A DNA stretch of 64,000 bases from Brachypterus glaber (taxonomy: Eukaryota > Arthropoda > Insecta > Coleoptera > Kateretidae), in the NCBI GenBank assembly GCA_958510825.1, contig OY294050.1:8037340-8101339 (forward strand), in the 5' to 3' direction. Below, in pieces: positions 53,727-64,000 of the stretch. Made by a program: the position numbers and the translations under genes. The notes under the pieces are model-generated. The model was not told where the DNA came from and did not search any database. It worked only from the letters and a program-made list of their open reading frames with translations. How positions within the stretch are numbered: position 1 is the stretch's first letter; each line of letters starts with the position of its first letter.

Positions 53727-54002
53727 AGTATATTCAACTTCAAAATACAGTAAGTGTAAACAAACGCACGTGACAACGACGGATTTAGTGACAGGGTAGG
53801 ACTCAAAACAAAATATTTCTATATAACGGTCCATTGCAATGCATTGCACGCTTCATCGCAAGTGCTCATGTACTGACCTGTTTAATTTTCCACATCCCCA
53901 CTCTCGCAACATTCGAGTGTTTTAACCAATGAAACCACGCGCCAGCTGCCGAGTGCGCGATTGTTTTATTTACTTCTACTGCATATTGAAGTTGAATATA
54001 CT
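53727..54002. mobile_element. 276-bp MITE upstream of the PARP-like gene
   Basis: AGTATATTCAACTTCAA and TTGAAGTTGAATATACT are inverted ends. The interior has pairing pieces such as CAAGTGCTCATG and GCGCCAGCTGCCGAGTGC. Confidence 0.75.
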
Positions 54003-54026
54003 ATAAGCAAGAAATCGTATATTCAA

Positions 54027-54134
54027 TGGGGGGTTTTCCGTTGGGTTAACTGTCAAATCTTACCAATCAGGGAGTCTAAAACTGACAGTTAATGAGAATA
54101 CTACTCAGTAACTGACAGATCGAAAACCCCTATA
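54027..54134. mobile_element. GGGGTTTTCGAT-ended MITE, copy 2 (inverted)
   Basis: GGGGGTTTTCCGTTGGGTTA, then CCAATCAGGGAGTCTAAAAC, ending CGAAAACCCCTATA. It lies upstream of the PARP-like gene. Confidence 0.75.
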
Positions 54135-54568
54135 GAATATAAGAGGAGCGCCTATGTTCAGCTCTTTATGCAGCGTTTTGATAAACTGAGCATTCGCACG
54201 CGCATGCGATGACCGTTTTTCAATATGTTATTTTAAATAACAAACATTTTTTTACAAAAAAAAAAACACCAAACAGACGTCAAACCAACGTTAACGTAAA
54301 CCAGGGCCCCCTCATAAAAAAAAGTCCAAACCAAGAAAAAACCAAAACAAACTCCTGCACAGAGAGCTGCATTTAGGAGCTTGTAATATAAGTATAAATG
54401 GGTTATAAAAAGAGCGCTACGTAAAAACTAATCCTGTGATTCCCTTAATTTCAAGCAAGGTTTTCATTGTTGATTCGCTATGCTGATTCAGCATTCGATA
54501 ACTCTACGTGCCTATATGCGTTTAATAAAAACTTTTTATACGTTTTGTATCAGAAAAAGTTCTAAATC

Positions 54569-54859
54569 ATGGCGTGCGGTAGTGCCTTAGTAGATTTATT
54601 AGAGGGTCTAAATATTGATGATGGACAACAGAAAAAAGTCGAACAGAATATTTCATTAATAAGTAGTTTGAAATGTAATTTAAATTGTAATTTTCAATAT
54701 GATCCTGATAAAGTATATAGACTTATAGATCTAGACCCTTTTGATTATAAATACAGAGAAATTGAAATTACATTTCAGGCAGGAACAATACAAAAAATTC
54801 AAAAAGTTGAAAATGTATATTTATATGAATTATACGAACTAAATAAGATTATATTCAAG
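54569..54859 (+). CDS. PARP-like gene exon 1
   Basis: 97 codons, MACGSALVDLLEGLNIDDGQ to NKIIFK, donor CAAG|GTGAGT. The in-frame stop TAA two codons before the ATG fixes the start. Confidence 0.85.
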
Positions 54860-56497
54860 GTGAGTATTTTTTACATCCATTTATTAATAGAGCTCGGATC
54901 GAGGTATTCATTTACCAGGGGCCCGCAAAAATGAGCAGGCTCGCACATTTACTGAGGAAAATGGCGTTCCGCGGATTTGGCTGAAAATTTGAAATGATGC
55001 AGTTCTTAGTTTCACGAATAAAACTGGACGGGCCACACTCTCCGCTGATTGCAATAACCCTTAAAAAACGGGCCTGTTTTCGTTCATTTCATTAATTAAT
55101 GCACATTTTGTCCAAATCTGCAAAAAAAAAATGTTTTTTCTACGACTGCTTTAGAATGTAAGCAAATACACACTTTTCAAACAAAGAATGAATCCATTCT
55201 AGCTCTAGATACGGTATGAATATTCAGTATCAAGTTTTAGAATACGCACATGTAGTGCCATCTCTTATTTATGAAAGTAAAAAAAACTGTAGCAAAATTA
55301 GCAAAAATATATATATTTTACCATGAAATATTGAATAATTTAATGCAATTTAAAGTTTTGCGTTAAAATTACATAAAGTTTATTAGTTTTTCTTAATATT
55401 TGACCAGTTTTTTATCAATTTAGTTCAAAAAATTAAAACTGCTCCATCTAATGTTAAATATTTAAACCTGATATCTGTCACAACAATCTGACATAACCTT
55501 CAATTTTTGCATTATAATTTGTAAATATGTGCTAAAATTAAATACAAATATTTTTTAAGTACTGATTTGATAAACTTATTAAATAACATTATTAATCGCT
55601 TTATTTTAAAATATGTGTTTTGTTGCATTTACAATGTCGGGTCACAAAAAACATCGTTTTTAACCTTGTGCACAGTTTAAAGCCATACAGTGTTTCATAT
55701 TTGCAGTCGAAGAAAAAGTATAGTCTACAACACGTATGGAAAGATTTGAAATGTCAAGTTTCACAAATATTCCAATATGGACGTCATAGAACCGCCATGT
55801 TGTTTTTATGAAAAATGGCTCTTGTGGCGCCATCTTTAATACAAATATCGACGTGTGATATATATTAATAAAAAGAGAATTTAAAGGCTAATCCAAAAAT
55901 GTAAACAAATATATAGAGTTCCATTTAAATATCGAAAGTTGGTATCACTTCCGCTTAGACCGGAAGTGATAATTTTTATATGACCATGCCAAAATGGGGG
56001 TATTGACGGTTCATACAAGCTCTGTAAATTTTAAAAAGTTGTCTGTTATAGTTACGGAGATAATTCGTAGGCAATACTTCTTTTAACACCCTGTATAATG
56101 GAATTACATATCTTCACGGCTTATTTTACAACTATTTCAGAAATGCTATGGAGAAAATCCCAACGAAACACAGGTCTTCCATGCAACATCATTGCAAAAC
56201 GTCGACTCTATATGCCGAAATAATTTCAACTGGCGACTATATGGCACCTCCAGGGGACACAGGTATGGCAAAGGTGTGTCTTTCTCACCTAAAAACAGTT
56301 TCGCAGCAATGTTTGCCAGAGGAATCCAAAAAGTCATGTTTGTTGTCAGTGTTTTGGTGAAAAGAGGTGTTATGGGTCATGCAGCTATGAATGTGCCTCC
56401 TGAAGGATTTGACACGGCAACAAGAGAATTATCGAAAGCTTATATCAAATTCGATGATAATATGTTTTATCCTTCCTATATTATTCATTACCGTTAG
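54569..56497 (+). CDS. Small PARP-like (ADP-ribosyltransferase) protein, two exons, degenerate catalytic triad
   Basis: Exons 54569-54859 and 56141-56497 join in phase 0 to a 215-residue protein. ATG 54569 (ATCATGG context) is the first ATG after an in-frame TAA six bases upstream. The first half (FDYKYREIEITFQ, IQKIQKVENVYLYELYEL) resembles the segment before the catalytic fold of PARP7/11/12-type mono-ADP-ribosyltransferases. The second half has VFHATS, VDSICRNNFNWRLYG and YGKGVSFS, ending FDDNMFYPSYIIHYR. The triad His is present (H111). The Tyr of the usual GKGxYFA is Ser144, and the third position in the SIFVVF-like strand is Ala197. A bare catalytic domain without zinc fingers, WWE or ankyrin repeats is unusual. 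AATAAA is at 56602. The gene lies where a Nat1 intron should be, on the opposite strand. PARP-fold membership is confident; lack of enzymatic activity is inference. Confidence 0.85.
56141..56497 (+). CDS. PARP-like gene exon 2: catalytic fold
   Basis: Acceptor AACTATTTCAG|AAATGC. Encodes KCYGENPNETQVFHATSLQN to YPSYIIHYR and TAG 56495-56497. The acceptor lies about 15 nt after a short repeat terminus (ACATATCTTCACGGCTTATT) also seen near 21590 and 6580. Confidence 0.87.
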   Translation, partial: KCYGENPNETQVFHATSLQNVDSICRNNFNWRLYGTSRGHRYGKGVSFSPKNSFAAMFARGIQKVMFVVSVLVKRGVMGHAAMNVPPEGFDTATRELSKAYIKFDDNMFYPSYIIHYR

Positions 56498-56601
56498 ACC
56501 GTTACAAGATTTTTCTCTGTGTAGTTGTTTCTCATATACTGTATATTAAACTAAACATAAAATTAAAAAAATATATCTAGTACTAATGCCAACCATACTA
56601 T

Positions 56602-56607
56602 AATAAA
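56602..56607 (+). terminator. Candidate polyadenylation signal of the PARP-like gene
   Basis: AATAAA 105 nt after the TAG. Confidence 0.45.
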
Positions 56608-57470
56608 GTTTGAATTTAATCCTTAATCAATTTGCTAATATTTGGGCAAAACATAGAATAGATTTATTCCACTTCCATTTTTTGCAAACGAAGTAATTCA
56701 GTTTTTAAATAGTGAGTTGAGATGGCGCCTAGGACCTTTTTTAAATTGTTTGCCTATTAAAATTAATTACTATTTATAAAGCTAAAAATAACACATATAA
56801 AACTTTTTCAATATCTGCAATGGTTAAAAAATTAATTAATTAAATTTTGACAGCTTATAACTAGAAAACAAATGAGCACAGAAAAAAAAAAGATATAAAA
56901 TTGAACTATTCTAATTTAAGGATCTTTTGATTTCATAAATAAAAAATCGTTTACCATGGGGAAAAAAGTATAGAGGTCGCCACAGTTCCAACGAGTATTA
57001 CTATGAAAGCGTCATTCGGCACAGGTGAGACTATAAAACACGGTTTATGATTTTTTTTCCAATATTAATTACCATTTCCGAAAAAAATAACGAGGGCGGG
57101 AATTCTGGATCGCCCTGTACAATAAATTTGATTGCAGCTTTTTATTAGGTAATTTTATTTTAACCGCTTTCCTTTCATTCTCCTTATTTAAGGATGTGCA
57201 AAAATCATTCTACCTATGAATAATTATCGATTATTTAGTGCAATTCATAAATTTAAATGGATTTGATTATGAGATTAGTGCTTACAATAAAATTATACAA
57301 AAAGGGGATCAATTTGTTAATAATCTTTTATGTAATTTTTGCGATTATGATCTACTTTCACTGTAAGTACTCATAATAATGCAAAAGATGATCACTTTTT
57401 GATGGCAAAGATAAAAAGTTATAATAATACATAATAAATATTATTGGGACGAGAATTTTTAGTTTTTTAT

Positions 57471-57927
57471 CATATATAATTACACAAGAGGCTGAGAATT
57501 ATGCCGGAAAAATTCGCTGTTTTCATGAAAATTTGCTATCTGGAAATAATTACGACCGAGGCGATGCCCCTGGAGTAATTACAGCAAATTTGAATGAAAA
57601 CTTTGAATTTTTCCCGATAATTCGAAGAATCATGTGTAATTCGGTAGATTATTTTTTAACGATTTATAATATGTCAAACCAACTTTTATATTTTTTTCAT
57701 CGCAAATTGATATAAATTGTTTTATTACTTATCCTAATATTTTTACGGGCATATTCTTTGATTTGGTTAATTTAATTCCATTCTCAATTGCTAAACTAAA
57801 ACCTTTTTGTCTATTTTTAAATTACAAATTATAGTTCTGACAATAGTTTAGTCACTTACTGCAGTACTGACTAGCGCGGTACTGCGCTAGGCTTGCAAGC
57901 ATGTTCATAAAAGTCAACCTATAAAAA
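57471..57927. repeat. About 457-bp dispersed repeat, copy 2 (inverted)
   Basis: Inverted copy of 9298-9756. The sequence is collinear throughout with scattered substitutions and short indels. Confidence 0.88.
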
Positions 57928-58940
57928 CACGATTCACTCACCGCAGTAATGAGAAGAATCCAACGCAAACGCACTGATTTTCTTATTTTTGTTTTGACGT
58001 ATGCCAAAAATTATTTTAAGGTTATGTAACATTCTTTTTCAGAATTTTACAAAAATATCTACTTTTCTTTGCGAGCTAACAGTTTTTTTTAATTGGCTAA
58101 AAGTACTCGCTTTTAATAGTATTTTCGTAAAAAAAATTGCTGAATATTCATTAATAAACATTTCATTCTTAAAATATATGGCCTTCTAAATTCTGAAATA
58201 TCTTATCTGAAAAATGCCTCCCATTAAAAAAAAAAACACCAAACCAGCAAACTACCAAACCAACTAAACTAGTGGATTAGTTCAAACTTTACCCCACAGT
58301 TCACGGTACTAAAGTTTTCCATTCTTTATCAGACAGACTAATACCTTAGTAAACAAACTCGTGGTCTCGTATTGTTATATAAAAAATGTAGTGACCCAAC
58401 TGGGTGCAAGCACTATGATTTGCTTTCGTTTTCCTTGCGCAATATTCCTATTATGGACGTCAAAATAGTCATTACTCAATCAGTGCATGATAATGACACT
58501 CTTTGTTATTATTGTTTATATCAGTCAGCATTTATTACTACTCTGTCTAGTCAAATGGTATCATGCGATGAGTCATCAGTGATGATCATTTGTCGACCTT
58601 TTAAAAATCCACCAAGAGATTTGATATCCAAACAGCACATAATAACTATTAGATATCCAGGGAATATACTTTCTGGATATCCAGTATATCCCTGTTGGGG
58701 ACACTGGCTCATCCAGAGGTCTGTCAAGTTTTTCAGGTAATACAGGTGTATAAAAGCAAAACCTATGTATATCCTGCGGTGGATTTGGTGTGGTTTTTAA
58801 GATATTAACAATTAAAAGTCAGAAAATGTCTATTTTTGCACATTTTTGCATACCAGTACTATAAGACGCAACTTTTTACACAATAACAAAGTCGTAGGTT
58901 AATTTTTTCAAAATTTATTGTTCACTGAATAATATGCAAA

Positions 58941-59263
58941 CTAAAAAGGGATAACCTAAGACAGTTTCCAAGCATCGTAACAGGTCACTGCAAACTAAAT
59001 AAGCATCTTAACATCATGGGAAAGCCAGTCGACCCCATCTGTAGAGGATGCTACATGGAAGAGGAAACAATGGAACATGTGTTATGTCACTGTCCGACAT
59101 GGCCGGTATAAGCAGCATCACTCCCAGTCGTCTTCTTAGATATATTCAAAGAATTGGATAGCTGAGGCTAATTTGCTGCGATCAAAGGGAGGTAGTACAA
59201 TGGGCCCAGCTAAGTGGCCTAAGTGCGTGTAGATAGCTACCCTCCACCCTAATAACCATAACC
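58941..59263 (+). mobile_element. 5'-truncated non-LTR retrotransposon (3' end) with 12-bp target duplication
   Basis: ATAATATGCAAA flanks the insert at 58929-58940 and 59264-59275. The + strand encodes LKRDNLRQFPSIVTGHCKLN, then NKHLNIMGKP, then CRGCYMEEETMEHVLCHCP, a C-terminal region with a C-x2-C-x8-H-x4-C knuckle as found after the reverse transcriptase in R1/Jockey/Loa-type elements. The frame stops early and the rest is decayed. The 3' end is a short AACCAT repeat, typical of such tails. Confidence 0.85.
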
Positions 59264-59918
59264 ATAATATGCAAATTTTTATCGTTTTCTGCAGTTTTCT
59301 AAGCACCAAATGATCCCCTATCGATTTAAAAAACGCCATTTAGAAGGTTTTTTAATTTCCTACTAGATGGTTACTTTGATTGTTGATAAAAAACTCAACT
59401 TTTTTACTGGTATGCAAAAATGTGCAAAAATCTAATTAAAATTTTAAAAAAATCGTGTTTTATGAAATATCCTAGTGGACACTCCTCTTTGTTCCGGAGT
59501 ATGTTTACTACATTGTGACAAGATCAATGCAAATTTAAATAATTTTTGCGTTTTAGTAGGAACACTTGACATGTTATACAACAAAGTTAAATTACACACA
59601 GGTATTGATTAATGGGTAGGTTCAATACACTTCCTTTTCCTTCGAGTGAGTCTGATTTAAATAAATTAGTACCTACAACTTAAAACCAATGCAATTACGA
59701 ATTAAATTAAAAAAAAAACTAATAAACTTAAATCTGGGGGAAGGAAGGCTATTAAAAAAAATTATAACGTTAAATTATTTTCAATTTTAATTACTATTAC
59801 CAAACTATATTTTTCTTTGCGTATTTTTGAGCGTCGAAAATGAATTTGACAATGGAAAAACTCGCTTACCCTCTAAGTGCCTCGCCACCTTCTCCTGTAA
59901 CAGTGCTTTTAGTCAATG

Positions 59919-60329
59919 GCGATTTCTCCCGTTAGATTAGACAGGGACAAAAAGTTCTACCCAAAAAGGATAGAAGACATACATACACTCCCAATTCCAC
60001 CCAACCAAACAAATTCTGTATTTGTTCTTTGTTGAACAAATACAATATTTACTTGGCCTGGCGAAAAGTGTAACTATATTCTATTTATTAAAGAAATTAC
60101 TGGCGCCATCTAAATTTTAGTAGAATTATCTTATTCTACAGATTCACATTACCTATGTTTGTTCGTGCCGCTCAGTGCTACACTTTCCGGCCAACCAAAT
60201 AAATATTGTATTTGTTGTATGAAAAACAAATGCAGTATTTATTTGGTTGGCTGGAAAGTGTAGCACAAATGAGATAGAGATTGGGTAGACGTCTTTTGTT
60301 TCATAATTCTAGTTGTAGAGAGCTCCATT
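59919..60329 (+). repeat. 410-bp hairpin-rich element, dispersed copy A
   Basis: Collinear with 62361-62770 and 62771-63180. It contains a near-perfect hairpin GCCAACCAAATAAATA / TATTTATTTGGTTGGC and a second weaker one around TGTATTTGTTCTTTGTTGAA. Left end GATTTCTCCCGTTAGATTAG, right end GTAGAGAGCTCCATT. Confidence 0.92.
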
Positions 60330-61213
60330 TGGCTCAATTTTGAGTTCTCAATTCTGTTCAAAAGCTTATAAAGGCATAACCCCCAAAAATCAATGGCAAA
60401 GTTTCATATTCCTGGACTATATGAGGATTTCGAGCTAAACCGTTCAGCATTCTTTTTTGCAGTTTTCTGAAAAAGTTATGCGAGCCAGCGAGCTTTTACT
60501 GTCAAATTCATTTTCAGACAAACAAATACGAAGGAAAAATATAGTCTGATTAATGGTAATTTACTTAATTTTTTTTTTTGTGGGCCTGTGCTATCTTTAG
60601 AATGTGTATAAATTAACTAAAATATATTTCCACTAGCGCTGGACCGTTTTGCATCGACAAATCAGCGATAAAAAAAGTACCATAAGAATTTCACAATTTT
60701 AATTAAAATTATGTATAACAATTACTCTACATTTTATATCTTGCATCTGCGAAATAGAGCAAGAAGTGACCCTTGAGACACACCCACTAAGTGACTTTTA
60801 CAACGATATAGTTATATTTAATAATGAAATAATTAATATTATCATTGTATTATTAAAATATATTGATGGCAAAGTTATAATATGGCGTATCACCTACCAT
60901 GGGCGGATATATAGCATAGAAATACCTTCAAAATTATATTTTTGGTGAATGCGAAATTTTTTTCCTTATGGATGCCCCCCCTTAAAATGAATTAAATCCG
61001 CCCCTGTCACCTACTGCGATTTCTTATTTTTTCCAAGAACCCAGAAATTTAAAAAAATAATAATAAATCATACGAAAATTACCCTGGAAAAATATATACA
61101 CTCCTTCTAGGAGGTAATCTCTTTCCTGAAAATGACTAAAATTCTTGGCGCTTAATCTGTTAAGATCCATTTCCGCGTGCATGTGTATGTCTACTTCCGC
61201 ACAATATATAATA

Positions 61214-62024
61214 TTGCTCATGTCCAGTATCCGGCGTATTTCTAGTTATAGTCCAGTCTTCAAGTTAATAAAAGAGGCTTTACCTGGAAATAATTCAGGG
61301 AGTTTAGATTTTTCGTTTATTGGGTAGGGTTCAAGGCAGTAAAATAAACAATTTTGTGACATTGAACTCGATTTGGAACTGTCATTTTTTTAACGCATTT
61401 TTCACAAAAAATGGACTTTTTAAAATATCTCAAGATCGGTGCATGCTAGGACAAAAAACGTTTGATATGAAAATAAAGAGGACCAAATCTTCAACATTTT
61501 TTGTGTCATGTATTTTTTTGTACGACTTATAGCTAATTCACGGCACCGCCTTAAACGTTACACTGTAGGGTTATAAATTTTTCTTTATAACTTGGTTAGG
61601 AAGGTTTTTTTTATGCTTAATACAATAGAAAATCGGTTTACTTGAGATAATGGGGCACAAATGTGTGAATTATTAAAAAAAAATCATTTTACGTAAATTA
61701 AAAAGAAATTGCCAGATAGATTTTTTTAATTTTCACCCAAAATGTTCTAAGGGGCATGCCCCCAACAAAAATTATAAATCTAAAAATGTATAGTGTAACG
61801 TTTAAGAGATATTTTAAAAATCCGTTTTTTGTGAAAAACACGTTAAAAAAATAACAGTTCCAAATCGAGTTCAACGTCACAAAATTGTTTCTTTTTTATT
61901 TGCGGCCATTAACCCTACCCAATAAACCGAAAATGAAAACTCCCTGAATTATTTCCAGGTAAAGGCTCTTTTATTGACCTGGAGACTGGACTACAACTGG
62001 AAATATGCCGGGTACTGTTCATGT
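61214..62024. mobile_element. 811-bp foldback element
   Basis: Arms of about 230 bp are inverted copies: GCTCATGTCCAGTATCCGGC / CCGGGTACTGTTCATG, CTTTACCTGGAAATAATTCA / TGAATTATTTCCAGGTAAAG, ATTGAACTCGATTTGGAACT / AGTTCCAAATCGAGTTCAAC. The open frames inside are products of the arms. Confidence 0.9.
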
Positions 62025-62360
62025 CTAAATCAAATACCGCCTTTAGTCAAAAAGTGATTAAAGGTCATTTTTAATTCGCAAAAGGAATCCGCCTAAACTT
62101 TAGTGCTAACTATAATCTACAATAAATTGGTATGTGGGAAGGAAGGAATAAACTTTTTTTTATTATAATATATTATCCACGAGAGATTTATTAGTTTAAA
62201 AACCTTGGAATTAAACAAATAATAATAAAATATATATCTTTAATGGGACCGCGCCCGCAAGAAATCTAACAACCAACCTATTTTAAATTAGATCAATGGA
62301 TTTTTTTCGCTAGTTCTTTATTATCTTAATTAAATTGATCATAATCAAGTTTTTAGAATG

Positions 62361-62770
62361 GAGATTTCTCCCGTTAAATTAGACAGGGACAAAAGTTCTA
62401 CCCAAAAAGGATAGAATACATACATACACTCCCACTTCCACCCAACCAAACAAATTCTGTATTTGTTCTTTGTTGAACAAATACAATATTTACTTGGCCG
62501 GGCGAAAAGAGTAACTATATTATTTTAATTAAAGAAATTACTGGCGCCATCTAAATTTTAGTAGAATTATCTTATTCTACAGATTCACATTAGCTTTGTT
62601 CGTTCGTGCCGCTCACTGCTACACTTTCCGGCCAACCAAATAAATACTGTATTTGTTGTATGAAAAACAAATACAGTATTTATTTGGTTGGCTGGAAAGT
62701 GTAGCACAAATGAGATAGAGATAGGGTAGACGTCTTTTGTTTTATAATTCTAGTTGTAGAGAGCTCCATT
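62361..62770 (+). repeat. 410-bp hairpin-rich element, tandem copy B
   Basis: First unit of a head-to-tail dimer. By eye it differs from copy C at six of 410 positions. Confidence 0.95.
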
Positions 62771-63180
62771 GAGATTTCTCCCGTTAGATTAGACAGGGAC
62801 AAAAGTTCTAGCCAAAAAGGATAGAAGACATACATACACTCCCACTTCCACCCAACCAAACAAATTCTGTATTTGTTCTTTGTTGAACAAATACAATATT
62901 TACTTGGCCGGGCGAAAAGAGTAACTATATTATTTTAATTAAAGAAATTACTGGCGCCATCTAAATTTTAGTAGAATTATCTTATTCTACAGATTCACAT
63001 TAGCTTTGTTCGTTCGTGCCGCTCACTGCTACACTTTCCGGCCAACCAAATAAATACTGTATTTGTTGTATGAAAAACAAATACAGTATTTATTTGGTTG
63101 GCTGGAAAGTTTAGCACAAATGAGATAGAGATAGGGTAGATGTCTTTTGTTTCATAATTCTAGTTGTAGAGAGCTCCATT
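62771..63180 (+). repeat. 410-bp hairpin-rich element, tandem copy C
   Basis: Second unit of the dimer, starting immediately after GAGAGCTCCATT of copy B. Each unit carries a hairpin with arms of about 30 bp (CCAACCAAATAAATACTGTA / TACAGTATTTATTTGGTTGG). Confidence 0.95.
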
Positions 63181-63397
63181 GCTGCTGCACTAAATTAACG
63201 AAATTCTTCAGAAACTGTTAATATCACACAGCGGGGTTTTGCGAGTCATGAGCAAGTTCTAAAACAAAGCCATAGGGAACAATAAAATGAGGGGGTAGCC
63301 CATTAACATTTCAAATTTTCGCAATTTAAGAAGCACCCTAATTTTAAAACTTTAAATTGCATTTCAAATTTTGGCGAAGGTGATACTATTCTGCCCT

Positions 63398-63516
63398 GTT
63401 AAAGTAAAGGGCAGTAAGTGACATTGGTCAATAGCAGCGTTTTTAAAATATTACATCAGGGTTGACGTGAAAACGCCGCTATGCGACAAATGTCACTTAC
63501 TGCCCTTTACTTTAAC
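63398..63516. mobile_element. Short palindromic MITE, copy 2
   Basis: GTTAAAGTAAAGGGCAGTAA and TTACTGCCCTTTACTTTAAC are perfect inverted ends. The core GCAGCGTTTTTAAAATATTA and the following ACATCAGGGTTGACG match copy 1 at 7651. Confidence 0.85.
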
Positions 63517-64000
63517 GGCTAAGGGTGTGGATGAAAAAAAAATCTGCTTTGATAAAAAGGTTTTCCCTTGATATTGAAGCTTAATATCAAATTTCAAAAA
63601 AATATCTTGTAAGGTTTCTGAGATGTCGACTTTTAACCGTTTAAATGTCCCACTTAAATTTAATTTTTTAAGCAAGACCGCAAACATTTTCAAAAAAATA
63701 TATAGTCATCATTTAGAGGACACTATAAGGTTTATAAATATTCAACTTTCGACGCTTCATGATTTTTTTCCGCTTTTTTGGTATTTTTTACCTGTGCGCA
63801 GCGCATCAAATAGGTCCAGGATCAACTAAAATGGTGCCGGAAAATTTTTGAGTGTAGAGCAATGTAATATACAAAAATAGCAAGCACTAAAAACTTCATA
63901 GTGCAGTTTGCAGGCTTAACGGCTAGTTGTTTTATAATTACACAAGTCTTAATTATTGTTAATTCGATTTTTTTCACATGCTTATTCCTTATTTATGTAA

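Larger units (their letters stand above)
56498..64000. other. Repeat-rich region right of the PARP-like gene
   Basis: No Nat1 upstream exon or other gene was recognised. Definable repeats are listed separately (57471, 58941, 59919, 61214, 62361, 62771, 63398). A 123-codon open frame starting at TTG 58372 has several Cys but no family I know. Confidence 0.7.

Noticed and set aside
59136..59339. 67-codon minus-strand open frame
   Set aside because: Lies across the non-LTR fragment border and has no homology that I recognise.

Overview
The window looks like AT-rich nuclear DNA of an insect, probably a beetle. The genes have spliceosomal introns of 0.1 to 10 kb, the proteins are insect-like, and almost all non-coding space is old DNA-transposon debris, mainly short palindromic MITEs with TA target duplications. 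'Insect' rests on the protein sequences. 'Beetle' is a guess from repeat style and is not proven.

Layout. (1) 1-1641 (+) is the 3' end of an unrecognised Lys/Glu-rich protein gene carrying five 45-residue repeats. (2) 4939-35466 (+) is a complete gene for a mixed-lineage kinase (MAP3K, slipper family). I reconstructed 11 coding exons whose phases all agree: 4957-5220, 6023-6506, 16753-17082, 18573-18748, 20515-20686, 21618-21791, 24684-24857, 32479-32577, 33891-34029, 34138-34433 and 34760-35466. They sum to 3015 nt, or 1004 aa. If exon 7 is read through to 25210, a 708-aa product with a different C-terminus results. (3) 35467-50735 is about 15 kb of gene-free, repeat-filled DNA. (4) 50736-53192 (-) holds the last four coding exons (278 aa) of the NatA auxiliary subunit Naa15/Nat1; its N-terminal two-thirds must lie beyond the window. 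(5) 54569-56497 (+) is a small two-exon PARP-like gene (215 aa) in the opposite direction. It appears to sit inside a Nat1 intron and lacks two of the three usual catalytic-triad residues. (6) 56498-64000 is repeats: a truncated non-LTR retrotransposon with a clean 12-bp target duplication, a 410-bp hairpin-rich element present as a tandem dimer plus one dispersed copy, and an 811-bp foldback element.

The genes are not functionally linked: slipper signals upstream of JNK, Nat1 anchors the N-terminal acetyltransferase to ribosomes, and the PARP-like protein is probably an ADP-ribosyltransferase relative. The most interesting theme is how closely repeats touch gene architecture. A 777-bp hAT-like element with an 8-bp target duplication ends 10 nt before a slipper exon. 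Another repeat ends about 9 nt before the last slipper exon. A minisatellite rich in AATAAA lies just after the stop codon of the short slipper form. I found no clear evidence of an entirely new biological system.
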